The notes beneath the pieces were generated by a model, which was given only the letters and a program-made list of their open reading frames with translations, was not told the DNA's origin and searched no databases. Position numbers and translations under genes: made by a program. This document shows positions 1-6,555 of a stretch of 6,641 nucleotides of DNA, piece after piece (position 1 is the stretch's first letter; each line of letters starts with the position of its first letter). This DNA comes from Ruminococcus sp. UBA3286 (GTDB lineage: Bacteria > Bacillota > Clostridia > Oscillospirales > Ruminococcaceae), in contig DETO01000051.1 in assembly GCA_002362135.1 (NCBI GenBank), positions 1 to 6,641 of the forward strand, written 5' to 3'.

Positions 1-34
1 ATAAATAAATTAAATCTTTAGGAGGAAAAAGCAA
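1..34 (+). promoter_or_regulatory. 5' leader and ribosome binding site of the GH74 gene
   Basis: An AT-rich leader ends in a strong Shine-Dalgarno sequence, AGGAGG at 20-25, nine bases before the ATG at 35. This supports the ATG as the true start. No complete -35/-10 promoter can be recognised in the 34 bases available, so the promoter, or an upstream operon partner, lies outside the window. Confidence 0.8.
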
Positions 35-2698
35 ATGAATCTACTCAAAAAATCAGCTGCCGGATTGTTTGCCCTTTGCCTCAGCGTTGTTTGCATAGCA
101 CCAAACTCCGCTGGATTTCAGGACGCGTCCGCGGCGGCAGACGTCTCAAAGTCTATAACCTGGGACGCTGTTAAGATCGGCGGCGCAGGCTTCGTTTCGG
201 GCATTGTGACAGGCCAGAAGGAAATGTATCTTCGTACGGACGTAGGCGGTGCGTACAAGTGGAACTACGAAACAAGCGAATGGGAACAGCTGATGGCATT
301 CATCAACGACGCTGATAAGGGCATGCTCAGCGTTAAGGGTATCGCGATCGACCCGACTGACGATAATACCGTTTATTTCCTTTGCGGATGCGCTTACTTC
401 TCGGACGCAAGAACGGCTGTCTACAAAACGACAGACGGCGGCAAAACCTTTACTTCCGTCGATGTTACGGAACATATTCAGGTTCACGGCAACGGCGACG
501 GACGCGAATGCATCGAGCCTATCGCTATCGACCCCGATAACCCCGACGTTATCTATGCAGGCGGCGACGTTACCGCAGGCAAATCCGCCCTTATCAAGTC
601 AACCGACGGCGGCAAAACCTGGAATCCCGTTATGGGATATGACGAACTCGGTCTGTTTACAGGCGAGATCAAGTATCCTATGTGGACAAATAATATGGTG
701 AGAGGTACAGAACCCTCGAAGGAATACAACCAGCAGAACGGTATCGGCTGTATCCTTATCGAAGACGGCAAGGTCTATGTCGGCACTTCCGTTACAGGTC
801 AGGCTAATATCCATGTCGCCGACGTTAAGGACGATAAGTTTACCGAACTTTCCGCCGATCTGCCAACTGCAAATTATCCCTGCTCCATCACTAACGACGG
901 TCACGGAAATATTTTCTTTACCTATATCGCCGGTCTTGCTTTCGCCGGCGCGTCGGGCGGAGCTTACAAATACGATACGAAAACAGGCAAGGTCACCTGC
1001 TTCGACGAACTCACAAACGCCATAGGCATGATCGAAGCCGACAAGGACGACCCCAATAAGCTTCTCGCAAGAACCTGCGGCGTCTGGTCTGATCAGTGGT
1101 TCGAAAAAGAATGGACTGACAGCTCTATCGCCTGGGGCGACCACTTCTTCCGCTCAACCGACGGCGGCGAAACTTGGCAGGATATCACTCCCGGTCAGGG
1201 CGACACTATCTATGACGAAAACGGCTCCCACAAGGAATTCGTTTCGCTCCCTATCGATACCAACGGCTACGACTGGATTTACGGCAAGGCTTGCCACTGG
1301 GGTTCGGGTATCCTCCTCGACCCTCGCAACTCCGACAGAATCCTCATGACTTCCGGCAACGGCGTTTACGCCTGCGATAACGTCTGGGATGATATGGGCG
1401 TTCAGTTCTACTTCCAGCCCGACGGCGTTGAAGAAGTCGTCGCTCTCGACTTCGTAAGCGTTCCGGGCGGTCAGAATTACTCCGCTATCGGCGACTACGA
1501 CGGCTTTATTCATACCGATATCACTAAGAATCCGGAACAGTATAAGCCCAATATGGGTTCTACTTCCGCTATCGCTTACTGCCCTGCGAATTCCGACGTC
1601 ATGGTCAGAGTTTCTGAACACGGAAGCGACAACGGCAATGGCTATTATTCGACCGACGCAGGCAAAACATGGACTAAAATGGAGATTTCTGCCGGCGGCA
1701 AGGCTGCCATTACTCAGCTGGAAGACGGCTCTTACAGAATTATCAAATCCAATTCAAGCAGCAGTTCCATAAGCTATACCGACGATTTCGGCAAAACATG
1801 GAAAGAAGCTTCCGGACTTAAAGGCTCGAAGCCTACTTATCCCCTTGTCGACCTCAACAATCCTGCTGTTGTTTACGGTTCGGGCATCGCACATAACGAC
1901 TACTGGGCTTCCGACCCCAATAAGAAAGAACCTACGCTCGAAGAATCCCACTACTCGTTCTATATAAGCACCGACTACGGCGCTACGTTCACGGAAACCG
2001 TTGTCAGCAAATATGATATGTGCGATCATACAGGCGATCTCGCTTACATCACCGACGACACGGTCGCTATGGCTGTGGGCTGGAACGGTATGTATATCAT
2101 CACGGACAGCGGAAAGAATATCGAGAAATCTGACGTTTTCTACTGCAAATGCATCGGCTACGGCGCTCCCGAAAAGGACGGCGGCGTTAATACGCTCTAT
2201 ATTTACGGCAAACCTGCCGAAAACGACCCCGAAGGCATCTACCGCTCAACTGACGGCGGCAAAACTTGGGTGTGCATTAATACCGATCACCTCTATGGCG
2301 GCACGGGCAACGGCAACTTCCTCGTTGGCGATATGAACGAATTCGGCACGGTATTTATGTCTACTGTCGGAGCAGGTATCGTATGCGGCAAACTCAGCGG
2401 TTCAGTTCCACCGACTACAGACCCGACAGAGCCTTCCGATACTACTAAGCCTACTAAGCCTACTACAAGCGACACGCTCTACGGTGACGCCAACTGCGAC
2501 GGCAAGGTCGAGATTGCGGACGCTACGCTTATACTCCAGTTCCTCACGAATAAGGACGAATATCAGCTGTCCGATCAGGGCATGAAGAATGCCGATGTTA
2601 TCGGCGGCGGCGACGGCGTTACGGCTCAGGACGCGCTCACTATCCAGCAGGTCGACGCAGGTATCTACAAAGTTACCGATCTGCCTGTCAGCGAATAA
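35..2698 (+). CDS. Secreted GH74 xyloglucanase with C-terminal dockerin
   Basis: This is a predicted extracellular endo-beta-1,4-glucanase of glycoside hydrolase family 74, a family that mainly cleaves the xyloglucan backbone. Residues 1 to about 35 are a Sec signal peptide: KK near the N-terminus, a hydrophobic core at about 8-22, and an Ala-rich cleavage area at 31-35. The catalytic module spans about 40-785. It contains the family hallmark LRTDVGGAYKW (D69, matching the known catalytic Asp near the N-terminus) and a GDYDGF segment at 486-491, whose D487 is the likely second catalytic Asp. Seven Asp-box turns of the SxDxGxTW type start near residues 132, 189, 374, 539, 580, 645 and 738, as expected for the two seven-bladed beta-propellers of GH74. 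A Pro/Thr linker (about 790-813) leads to a dockerin (about 815-887), implying attachment to a cellulosome cohesin. There is no carbohydrate-binding module. The exact substrate is inferred from the family. Confidence 0.95.
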   Translation: MNLLKKSAAGLFALCLSVVCIAPNSAGFQDASAAADVSKSITWDAVKIGGAGFVSGIVTGQKEMYLRTDVGGAYKWNYETSEWEQLMAFINDADKGMLSVKGIAIDPTDDNTVYFLCGCAYFSDARTAVYKTTDGGKTFTSVDVTEHIQVHGNGDGRECIEPIAIDPDNPDVIYAGGDVTAGKSALIKSTDGGKTWNPVMGYDELGLFTGEIKYPMWTNNMVRGTEPSKEYNQQNGIGCILIEDGKVYVGTSVTGQANIHVADVKDDKFTELSADLPTANYPCSITNDGHGNIFFTYIAGLAFAGASGGAYKYDTKTGKVTCFDELTNAIGMIEADKDDPNKLLARTCGVWSDQWFEKEWTDSSIAWGDHFFRSTDGGETWQDITPGQGDTIYDENGSHKEFVSLPIDTNGYDWIYGKACHWGSGILLDPRNSDRILMTSGNGVYACDNVWDDMGVQFYFQPDGVEEVVALDFVSVPGGQNYSAIGDYDGFIHTDITKNPEQYKPNMGSTSAIAYCPANSDVMVRVSEHGSDNGNGYYSTDAGKTWTKMEISAGGKAAITQLEDGSYRIIKSNSSSSSISYTDDFGKTWKEASGLKGSKPTYPLVDLNNPAVVYGSGIAHNDYWASDPNKKEPTLEESHYSFYISTDYGATFTETVVSKYDMCDHTGDLAYITDDTVAMAVGWNGMYIITDSGKNIEKSDVFYCKCIGYGAPEKDGGVNTLYIYGKPAENDPEGIYRSTDGGKTWVCINTDHLYGGTGNGNFLVGDMNEFGTVFMSTVGAGIVCGKLSGSVPPTTDPTEPSDTTKPTKPTTSDTLYGDANCDGKVEIADATLILQFLTNKDEYQLSDQGMKNADVIGGGDGVTAQDALTIQQVDAGIYKVTDLPVSE
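2477..2695 (+). other. Dockerin domain of the GH74 protein
   Basis: Residues 815-887 form a duplicated calcium-binding dockerin. The first loop is canonical (D818, N820, D822, G823, D829; 12 residues) and is followed by a helix ATLILQFL. The second loop runs D854 to D866 and reads DVIGGGDGVTAQD, 13 residues with a Gly-rich insertion before the central DG, so it departs from the usual DxNxDG pattern. It is followed by ALTIQQVDAG and a short tail ending in DLPVSE. Divergent second loops are known among Ruminococcus dockerins. Which cohesin it binds cannot be told from sequence alone. Confidence 0.9.
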
Positions 2699-2717
2699 TT
2701 TATAAATATAATACTAA

Positions 2718-2751
2718 TCTCCCATATCTTGCGGTATGGGAGACTTTTTTT
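2718..2751 (+). terminator. Rho-independent terminator of the GH74 gene
   Basis: A perfect 9-bp stem (2718-2726 with 2735-2743, TCTCCCATA against TATGGGAGA) closes an 8-base loop and is followed by seven T residues at 2745-2751. It lies 20 bases after the GH74 stop codon. The T-run follows only in the rightward direction, so this copy mainly serves the plus-strand gene. Confidence 0.9.
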
Positions 2752-2791
2752 AATGTGAATGAATAAACTCCCATATCTTGCGATACAGGAG
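2719..2791. repeat. Pair of near-identical hairpin repeats
   Basis: Two 24-base units, 2719-2742 and 2768-2791, match at 21 of 24 positions and lie 49 bases apart in direct orientation. Each is itself a hairpin. The three differences are at unit positions 16 (G/A), 19 (T/C) and 20 (G/A). The arrangement suggests a duplicated terminator or a short dispersed hairpin repeat present twice between the convergent genes. Confidence 0.85.
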
Positions 2792-2794
2792 TTT
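2765..2794 (-). terminator. Probable groESL terminator hairpin
   Basis: Read on the minus strand, 2794-2765 folds into an uninterrupted 13-bp stem, including two adjacent G-U pairs (2787/2772 and 2786/2773), capped by a GCAA tetraloop of the GNRA class closed by C-G. It starts 46 bases after the groEL stop. The stem ends in TTT and continues ATTCATT, a modest U-tract. On the plus strand the same two G-U positions become C/A mismatches, although TTTTT follows on that side, so it may act as a weak back-up terminator for the GH74 gene. Confidence 0.75.
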
Positions 2795-2840
2795 TTGTTG
2801 TTATGGAATATATATATTAATGCATATATCAGCAAGTCTA

Positions 2841-4469
2841 TTAATACATACCACCCATTCCGCCTGCCGGCATTGCAGGAGCGGGATTTTCCTCAGGAAT
2901 ATCGGCAACAAGGCTCTCTGTCGTAAGAACCATAGCTGCAACGGAAGCCGCATTCTGAAGCGCGCTTCTTGTAACCTTAGTAGGATCAACAATGCCTGCC
3001 GGAATCATGTCTGTATATACTTCATTGTATGCGTCGAATCCGTAGCCGACCTTGCGCGAACGGCGAATCTTGTCAACGATTACACTGCCCTCAAGTCCTG
3101 CATTTTCAGCGATCTGACGAACAGGTGCTTCAAGAGCCTTGAGAATGATCTTTGCGCCTGTCTTTTCGTCGCCGTCAAGACTTGGTATCATCTTCTCAAC
3201 TACAGGGATAGCGTTGATGAAAGCAGTACCGCCGCCTGCAACGATACCCTCTTCAACGGCAGCCTTTGTAGCTGCGAGAGCGTCCTCAATGCGAAGCTTC
3301 TTTTCCTTCATTTCGATCTCGGTTGCAGCGCCTACCTTGATAACAGCTACGCCGCCTGCAAGCTTAGCAAGTCTTTCCTGAAGCTTTTCGCGGTCGAAAT
3401 CGGAAGTTGAAGTCTCGATAGCAGCACGTATCTGAGCAACTCTTGACTTGATAGCGTCCTTATCGCCTGCGCCGTCAACGATGATAGTATTCTCCTTCTG
3501 GATAACGATCTGCTTAGCCATACCCAGCTGGTCGATCGTTGTTTCGCTGAGTTCAAGTCCGAGATCGCTCGTGATAACTTCGCCGCCTGTAAGAACTGCG
3601 ATATCTTTGAGCATTTCCTTGCGTCTGTCGCCGAATCCGGGAGCCTTTACAGCGGCAACCTTGAATGTTCCGCGGAGATTGTTAAGGATAATAGTTGTAA
3701 GAGCTTCGCCCTCTACGTCCTCGGCAATGATAACCAGCTTCTTGCCCATCTTTACGATCTGCTCAAGCAGGGGAAGAATCTCCTGAATAGAAGATATCTT
3801 CTTATCTGTGATAAGAACGAATGCATCGTCGTAAACGGCTTCCATCTTATCCGTATCAGTAACCATATAAGGCGAAATATATCCGCGGTCAAACTGCATA
3901 CCCTCAACTACTTCGCTGTAAGTTTCGGCAGTCTTGCTCTCTTCAATAGTGATAACGCCGTCAGACGTAACCTTTTCCATAGCCTCTGCAATAAGTTTTC
4001 CGACATTTTCATCAGCGGAAGAAACAGTACCTACTCTTGCAATATCCTCCGTACCCTCAACAGCCTTGGAATTGTCAACGATAGCCTTTACAGCAGTATC
4101 TACAGCCTTTGCGATACCCTTTTTGAGAACCATGGGATTTGCGCCTGCTGCGATATTCTTCATACCCTCGCGAACGATAGTCTGAGCGAGAAGAGTTGCG
4201 GTAGTAGTACCGTCGCCTGCCGCGTCGTTTGTCTTTGTGGCAACTTCCTTAACAAGCTGCGCGCCCATATTCTCAAAAGCGTCTTTGAGTTCGATATCCT
4301 TAGCGATAGTAACGCCGTCGTTAGTGATAAGGGGAGCGCCGAATTTTTTGTCGAGAACAACGTTTCTGCCCTTAGGACCCATTGTTATTCTTACTGTATC
4401 GGCAAGCTTGTCAATACCTGCCTGAAGTGATTTTCTTGCGTCTTCGCCGTATTTAATATCCTTTGCCAT
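2841..4469 (-). CDS. groEL: Chaperonin GroEL (Hsp60)
   Basis: This is the large subunit of the cytosolic group I chaperonin, an ATP-driven double heptameric ring that folds proteins together with GroES. The protein is 542 residues, normal for the family, and complete. Visible family marks include MGPKGRNVV (30-38), TNDGVT with D51, the ATP/Mg site GDGTTTA with D86 (equivalent to E. coli D87), the IEDALAATKAAVEEG segment carrying the Asp that corresponds to catalytic D398, the VAGGG motif just after it, and a flexible GGMGGMY tail. The ATG is preceded by AGGAG (4479-4483) at 9 bases. It follows groES by 33 bases in one operon. No truncation or missing key residue is seen. Confidence 0.99.
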   Translation of the reverse strand: MAKDIKYGEDARKSLQAGIDKLADTVRITMGPKGRNVVLDKKFGAPLITNDGVTIAKDIELKDAFENMGAQLVKEVATKTNDAAGDGTTTATLLAQTIVREGMKNIAAGANPMVLKKGIAKAVDTAVKAIVDNSKAVEGTEDIARVGTVSSADENVGKLIAEAMEKVTSDGVITIEESKTAETYSEVVEGMQFDRGYISPYMVTDTDKMEAVYDDAFVLITDKKISSIQEILPLLEQIVKMGKKLVIIAEDVEGEALTTIILNNLRGTFKVAAVKAPGFGDRRKEMLKDIAVLTGGEVITSDLGLELSETTIDQLGMAKQIVIQKENTIIVDGAGDKDAIKSRVAQIRAAIETSTSDFDREKLQERLAKLAGGVAVIKVGAATEIEMKEKKLRIEDALAATKAAVEEGIVAGGGTAFINAIPVVEKMIPSLDGDEKTGAKIILKALEAPVRQIAENAGLEGSVIVDKIRRSRKVGYGFDAYNEVYTDMIPAGIVDPTKVTRSALQNAASVAAMVLTTESLVADIPEENPAPAMPAGGMGGMY

Positions 4470-4502
4470 AGTAAATATCTCCTTTTATAAATTTTGTCAG
4501 CA

Positions 4503-4775
4503 TTATTCTACAACTGCGAGAATATCTTCCATGCGAACGATGATATATTCTGTGCCTTCAAGCTTAACGTTAGTGCCTGAATATTTGGAAATGAGGATCT
4601 TATCGCCTGTCTTTACCTCCATTTTAACGTCGGAAGTTCCGGGGCCTACCTCAACGACCTCAGCGACTTCAGGCTTTTCCTTGGCGCTGCCCGAAAGGAT
4701 AATGCCGCTTTTTGTGGTCTCTTCAGCTTCGGTCATTTTGCAGACAACTCTGTCCTGTAAGGGTTTGATAGTCAT
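4503..4775 (-). CDS. groES: Co-chaperonin GroES (Hsp10)
   Basis: GroES is the heptameric lid of the GroEL folding chamber. The 90-residue protein begins MTIKPLQDRVV, a typical GroES N-terminus, and has the mobile loop at about 16-34 with the IIL tripeptide at 25-27 that docks onto GroEL, then VGPG and GDKILISKYSG. It ends in the typical IVRMEDILAVVE. The frame remains open upstream to a TTG at 4805, which would give 100 residues, but the added residues are encoded by the Shine-Dalgarno region itself, so the ATG at 4775 is the real start. It is the first gene of the groES-groEL operon and is placed under HrcA control by the CIRCE element upstream. Confidence 0.98.
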   Translation of the reverse strand: MTIKPLQDRVVCKMTEAEETTKSGIILSGSAKEKPEVAEVVEVGPGTSDVKMEVKTGDKILISKYSGTNVKLEGTEYIIVRMEDILAVVE

Positions 4776-4785
4776 GATATATACC

Positions 4786-4791
4786 TCCTGT
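4786..4791 (-). promoter_or_regulatory. Ribosome binding site that fixes the groES start
   Basis: AGGAGG on the minus strand lies 10 bases before the ATG at 4775. It falls inside the longer open frame that begins at the TTG at 4805, which argues against that upstream start. Confidence 0.9.
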
Positions 4792-4841
4792 ATTTGAATC
4801 CGCAATCATGAATCATGAAAACAGATCCTAAAATTAACTTT

Positions 4842-4872
4842 TATTAGCACTCGCTCTCTTTGAGTGCTAATA
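4842..4872 (-). promoter_or_regulatory. CIRCE operator (HrcA binding site)
   Basis: The sequence is a perfect CIRCE: TTAGCACTC (4844-4852), a 9-base spacer, and GAGTGCTAA (4862-4870). Two further complementary bases on each side extend the arms to 11 bp (4842-4872). CIRCE is the operator for the repressor HrcA, which is released during heat stress when GroESL is titrated. It lies in the 5' leader of groES just at or after the predicted transcription start, so HrcA would block initiation, and the inverted repeat would also form a stem at the mRNA 5' end. hrcA itself is not in the window. Confidence 0.98.
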
Positions 4873-4874
4873 TT

Positions 4875-4902
4875 ATTTTACCACCTTTTTCCAATAAATC
4901 AA
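4875..4902 (-). promoter_or_regulatory. Predicted sigma-A promoter of groESL
   Basis: On the minus strand TTGATT (4902-4897) and TAAAAT (4880-4875) are separated by 16 bases, close to the vegetative consensus TTGACA/TATAAT. Transcription would start about 7 bases downstream, at the edge of the CIRCE element, which is the usual geometry for HrcA-regulated promoters. This is a motif match only; nearby AT-rich hexamers could substitute. Confidence 0.65.
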
Positions 4903-4968
4903 GTACTATTTGCAAATTTTCACAATTTTCAGAATTATGCACAAAACATTTTCCATTCATGAAATTTA

Positions 4969-5022
4969 TTAAGGCAATACCGCACAAAGACCGCCTGACG
5001 GCTTTGTGCGGTGTTGCCTTAA
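4969..5022. repeat. 54-base near-perfect palindrome between dpaB and groESL
   Basis: The arms 4969-4989 and 5002-5022 pair over 21 positions with one exception at 4978/5013 (T and G: a wobble in plus-strand RNA, an A/C mismatch in minus-strand RNA). Inside the 12-base loop, CCG (4991-4993) can pair with CGG (4999-5001). The palindrome ends one base before the dpaB stop codon. No proper T-run follows on either strand (minus side: TTAATAAATTT), so it is not a textbook terminator, though it could still end or protect the dpaAB transcript. The ends TTAAGGC and GCCTTAA and its self-contained shape suit a dispersed palindromic repeat or a tiny non-autonomous element. Confidence 0.8.
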
Positions 5023-5023
5023 A

Positions 5024-5629
5024 TCATTCCGCGATTCTTTCCGAACTGTAGATGATAGGTCTGAGCTGTATCCCCTTAAACGCCGCTTCAACCGCCTGCG
5101 GTATCATTTCAAATTCCGCAACAAGAGACGCCGGCTTTAATTTTATATCGTCCTGCATCATGGGGACGAAATAATAATTCTTGCGGTTGAATAATTCCCC
5201 GATATTTTTTGCCGAACCAAGCAGCGAATCGTTGGAAGCGATCGCCAGCAGAACGGGCTTTCCGCTGCGAAGATGAGATTTTACCGCCATAGTTACCGCT
5301 GTATCGGTAATTCCGTTGGCAAGTTTGGCAGCAGTATTCGAAGTACACGGCGCGACAACCATGATATCAGTCATGGAATGCGGCCCGATTGGTTCGGCAT
5401 CGGCAATATTTGTTATTACGTCTCTGCCTGATATTGCTTTCATCCTGTTCAAGTTTTCAACATACGTGCCGAAACGTGTTGAAAACTTCGTGGCATTCTC
5501 CGACATGACAGGTATTATCTCCGCGCCCATTTCACGAAGCCTCTCCGCCTGCCTGAAACAGCGTTCGAACGTGCAGAACGAGCCTGTCATGGCGAATCCG
5601 ACTTTTATTCCTTTCAAGCTTTCATTCAC
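5024..5629 (-). CDS. dpaB: Dipicolinate synthase subunit B (SpoVFB)
   Basis: This is the flavoprotein-like subunit of dipicolinate synthase, which with DpaA oxidises the lysine-pathway intermediate dihydrodipicolinate to dipicolinic acid in the mother cell; the acid is loaded into the spore core with calcium. From the GTG at 5629 the protein is 201 residues, matching about 200 for Bacillus subtilis SpoVFB. Matching segments are KVGFAMTGSFCTFE (about 9-22), ADAEPIGP (about 76-83), the flavoprotein-type VVAPCTSNTAAKLANGITD (91-109), a SND turn near 132-134, and VPMMQDD followed by KPASLV toward the end. ATG (5647) and TTG (5650) are in-frame alternatives that would give 207 or 208 residues. The GTG is preferred for its spacing to AGGAG and its minimal overlap with dpaA. 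Confidence 0.95.
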   Translation of the reverse strand: MNESLKGIKVGFAMTGSFCTFERCFRQAERLREMGAEIIPVMSENATKFSTRFGTYVENLNRMKAISGRDVITNIADAEPIGPHSMTDIMVVAPCTSNTAAKLANGITDTAVTMAVKSHLRSGKPVLLAIASNDSLLGSAKNIGELFNRKNYYFVPMMQDDIKLKPASLVAEFEMIPQAVEAAFKGIQLRPIIYSSERIAE

Positions 5630-6485
5630 AGCTTTCGCTCCTTTCATCAAGTATACTGCTTACGGTTTCGGCGACAAATTCTCCTGCCGTTACGGGAGCA
5701 GTTTTCCCGGGCAGTCCCTGCGCCCATATGACTTTTCGTCCAAGTTCCGCCGCCCCGTCAAAATCAATTCCTCCGGGACGTGACGCAAGATCGATAAACA
5801 GCGTATTTTTGTCAAATCCGAAAAGCCTTTCGCGGTCGAATATTAATTCGGGAACGGTGTTGAATACAAGCGCATAATCGCTGCCCATTTCCTTTGTAAA
5901 CACCGATTTTACACCAAGGATACGCGCTTTTGCAACGCCTTTTCCGTTTCTGACGGCAAGAGTTACGTCCGCGCCAAACCCTCTCAGTATCATTGTCAGA
6001 GCCGTGCCTATCCTGCCCGCTCCGACTATCAAAACCGACGTGCCGTTCAGCGTTACGGGCAATTCCCGTATCGCCGTCATGACAGCGCCTTCCGCCGTTG
6101 GAATAGCATTTTTCAGGCAAAGTTCCTCGCGGCTCATGTAATTGACGACAGCCGTTTCAGGGAATTTTTCCCATACACGCTTATCATCGTTGCCAACGAA
6201 TACGACGGCGTTTTTTTTCAGCATGGAATAGATTTTCGCAGTCGATAATTTTCCCGAAAAACAGGGAGTATTTATATTTCCGACTTCGTCAAAAGGTATT
6301 ATCGGCAATACTGCGCAGTCAAATTTTTCAGCCGAATTATCATTCTTGTACGGTAATATTTTTTCCGTAATGTATTCGTCGTCAAATCCACTGACGCATA
6401 TATCATATTTTCCGGCAAGCTTTTCAGCGCAGAATATCTGTCTCATATCGCCGCCTGCAATAAGTATTTTAATTTTATTTTTCAT
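5622..6485 (-). CDS. dpaA: Dipicolinate synthase subunit A (SpoVFA)
   Basis: This is the NAD(P)-binding subunit of dipicolinate synthase, acting with DpaB in the mother cell during sporulation. From the ATG at 6485 it is 287 residues (B. subtilis SpoVFA is about 297). The N-terminal domain opens with KILIAGGDMRQ, the SpoVFA signature seen as IGGDxRQ in relatives. Next come PTAEGA (129-134) and a Rossmann fold with VGAGRIG (154-160), then NTVPE, IDLASRPGGIDF and AQGLPGKTAPVTAG (255-268), all characteristic of the family. The frame is open up to 6551, giving 309 residues, but GGAGA at 6491-6495 lies just before the ATG at 6485 and the protein family begins at this point, so the shorter form is preferred. 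The gene overlaps dpaB by 8 bases. No defects are seen. Confidence 0.96.
   Translation of the reverse strand: MKNKIKILIAGGDMRQIFCAEKLAGKYDICVSGFDDEYITEKILPYKNDNSAEKFDCAVLPIIPFDEVGNINTPCFSGKLSTAKIYSMLKKNAVVFVGNDDKRVWEKFPETAVVNYMSREELCLKNAIPTAEGAVMTAIRELPVTLNGTSVLIVGAGRIGTALTMILRGFGADVTLAVRNGKGVAKARILGVKSVFTKEMGSDYALVFNTVPELIFDRERLFGFDKNTLFIDLASRPGGIDFDGAAELGRKVIWAQGLPGKTAPVTAGEFVAETVSSILDERSESCE
5638..5642 (-). promoter_or_regulatory. Ribosome binding site that decides the dpaB start
   Basis: AGGAG on the minus strand lies inside the last codons of dpaA and 8 bases before the GTG at 5629. The alternative ATG at 5647 lies upstream of this site and has no comparable site of its own. Confidence 0.75.
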
Positions 6486-6490
6486 ATTGA

Positions 6491-6495
6491 TCTCC
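6491..6495 (-). promoter_or_regulatory. Ribosome binding site that decides the dpaA start
   Basis: GGAGA on the minus strand lies 5 bases before the ATG at 6485. Starts further upstream in the same frame (6494, 6551) would place this site inside the coding region and lack a clear site of their own. Confidence 0.75.
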
Positions 6496-6555
6496 ATTCT
6501 GCATATCGCAGCTTCACTTTTTTGATTATCAAGTCGTTTGACTATATCCACGCTT

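Noticed and set aside
599..1144. Minus-strand open frame of 181 codons inside the GH74 gene
   Set aside because: It lies wholly antisense to a convincing GH74 coding frame, has no recognisable motifs, and is explained by the GC-rich third codon positions of the sense gene.
1154..1621. Minus-strand open frame of 155 codons inside the GH74 gene
   Set aside because: It is antisense to the catalytic module, has no family resemblance, and no ribosome binding site was recognised.
2778..3410. Plus-strand open frame of 210 codons covering the 3' end of groEL
   Set aside because: It is Cys/Ser-rich low-quality translation antisense to a highly conserved groEL, and its start lies inside a terminator hairpin.
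4776..4805. Extra 10-residue N-terminal extension of GroES from a TTG codon
   Set aside because: The extension is the translated Shine-Dalgarno region; GroES proteins begin at the MTIKPLQDRV equivalent.
4804..4817. Tandem 7-base repeat AATCATG in the groES leader
   Set aside because: Only two copies in AT-rich DNA; too short to distinguish from chance.
4860..5051. Plus-strand 63-codon frame in the groES-dpaB gap
   Set aside because: It runs through the CIRCE right arm, the promoter and the long palindrome, and no ribosome binding site or family resemblance was seen.
5316..5783. Plus-strand open frame across the dpaA/dpaB junction
   Set aside because: It is antisense to two well-supported genes and has no motif of its own.
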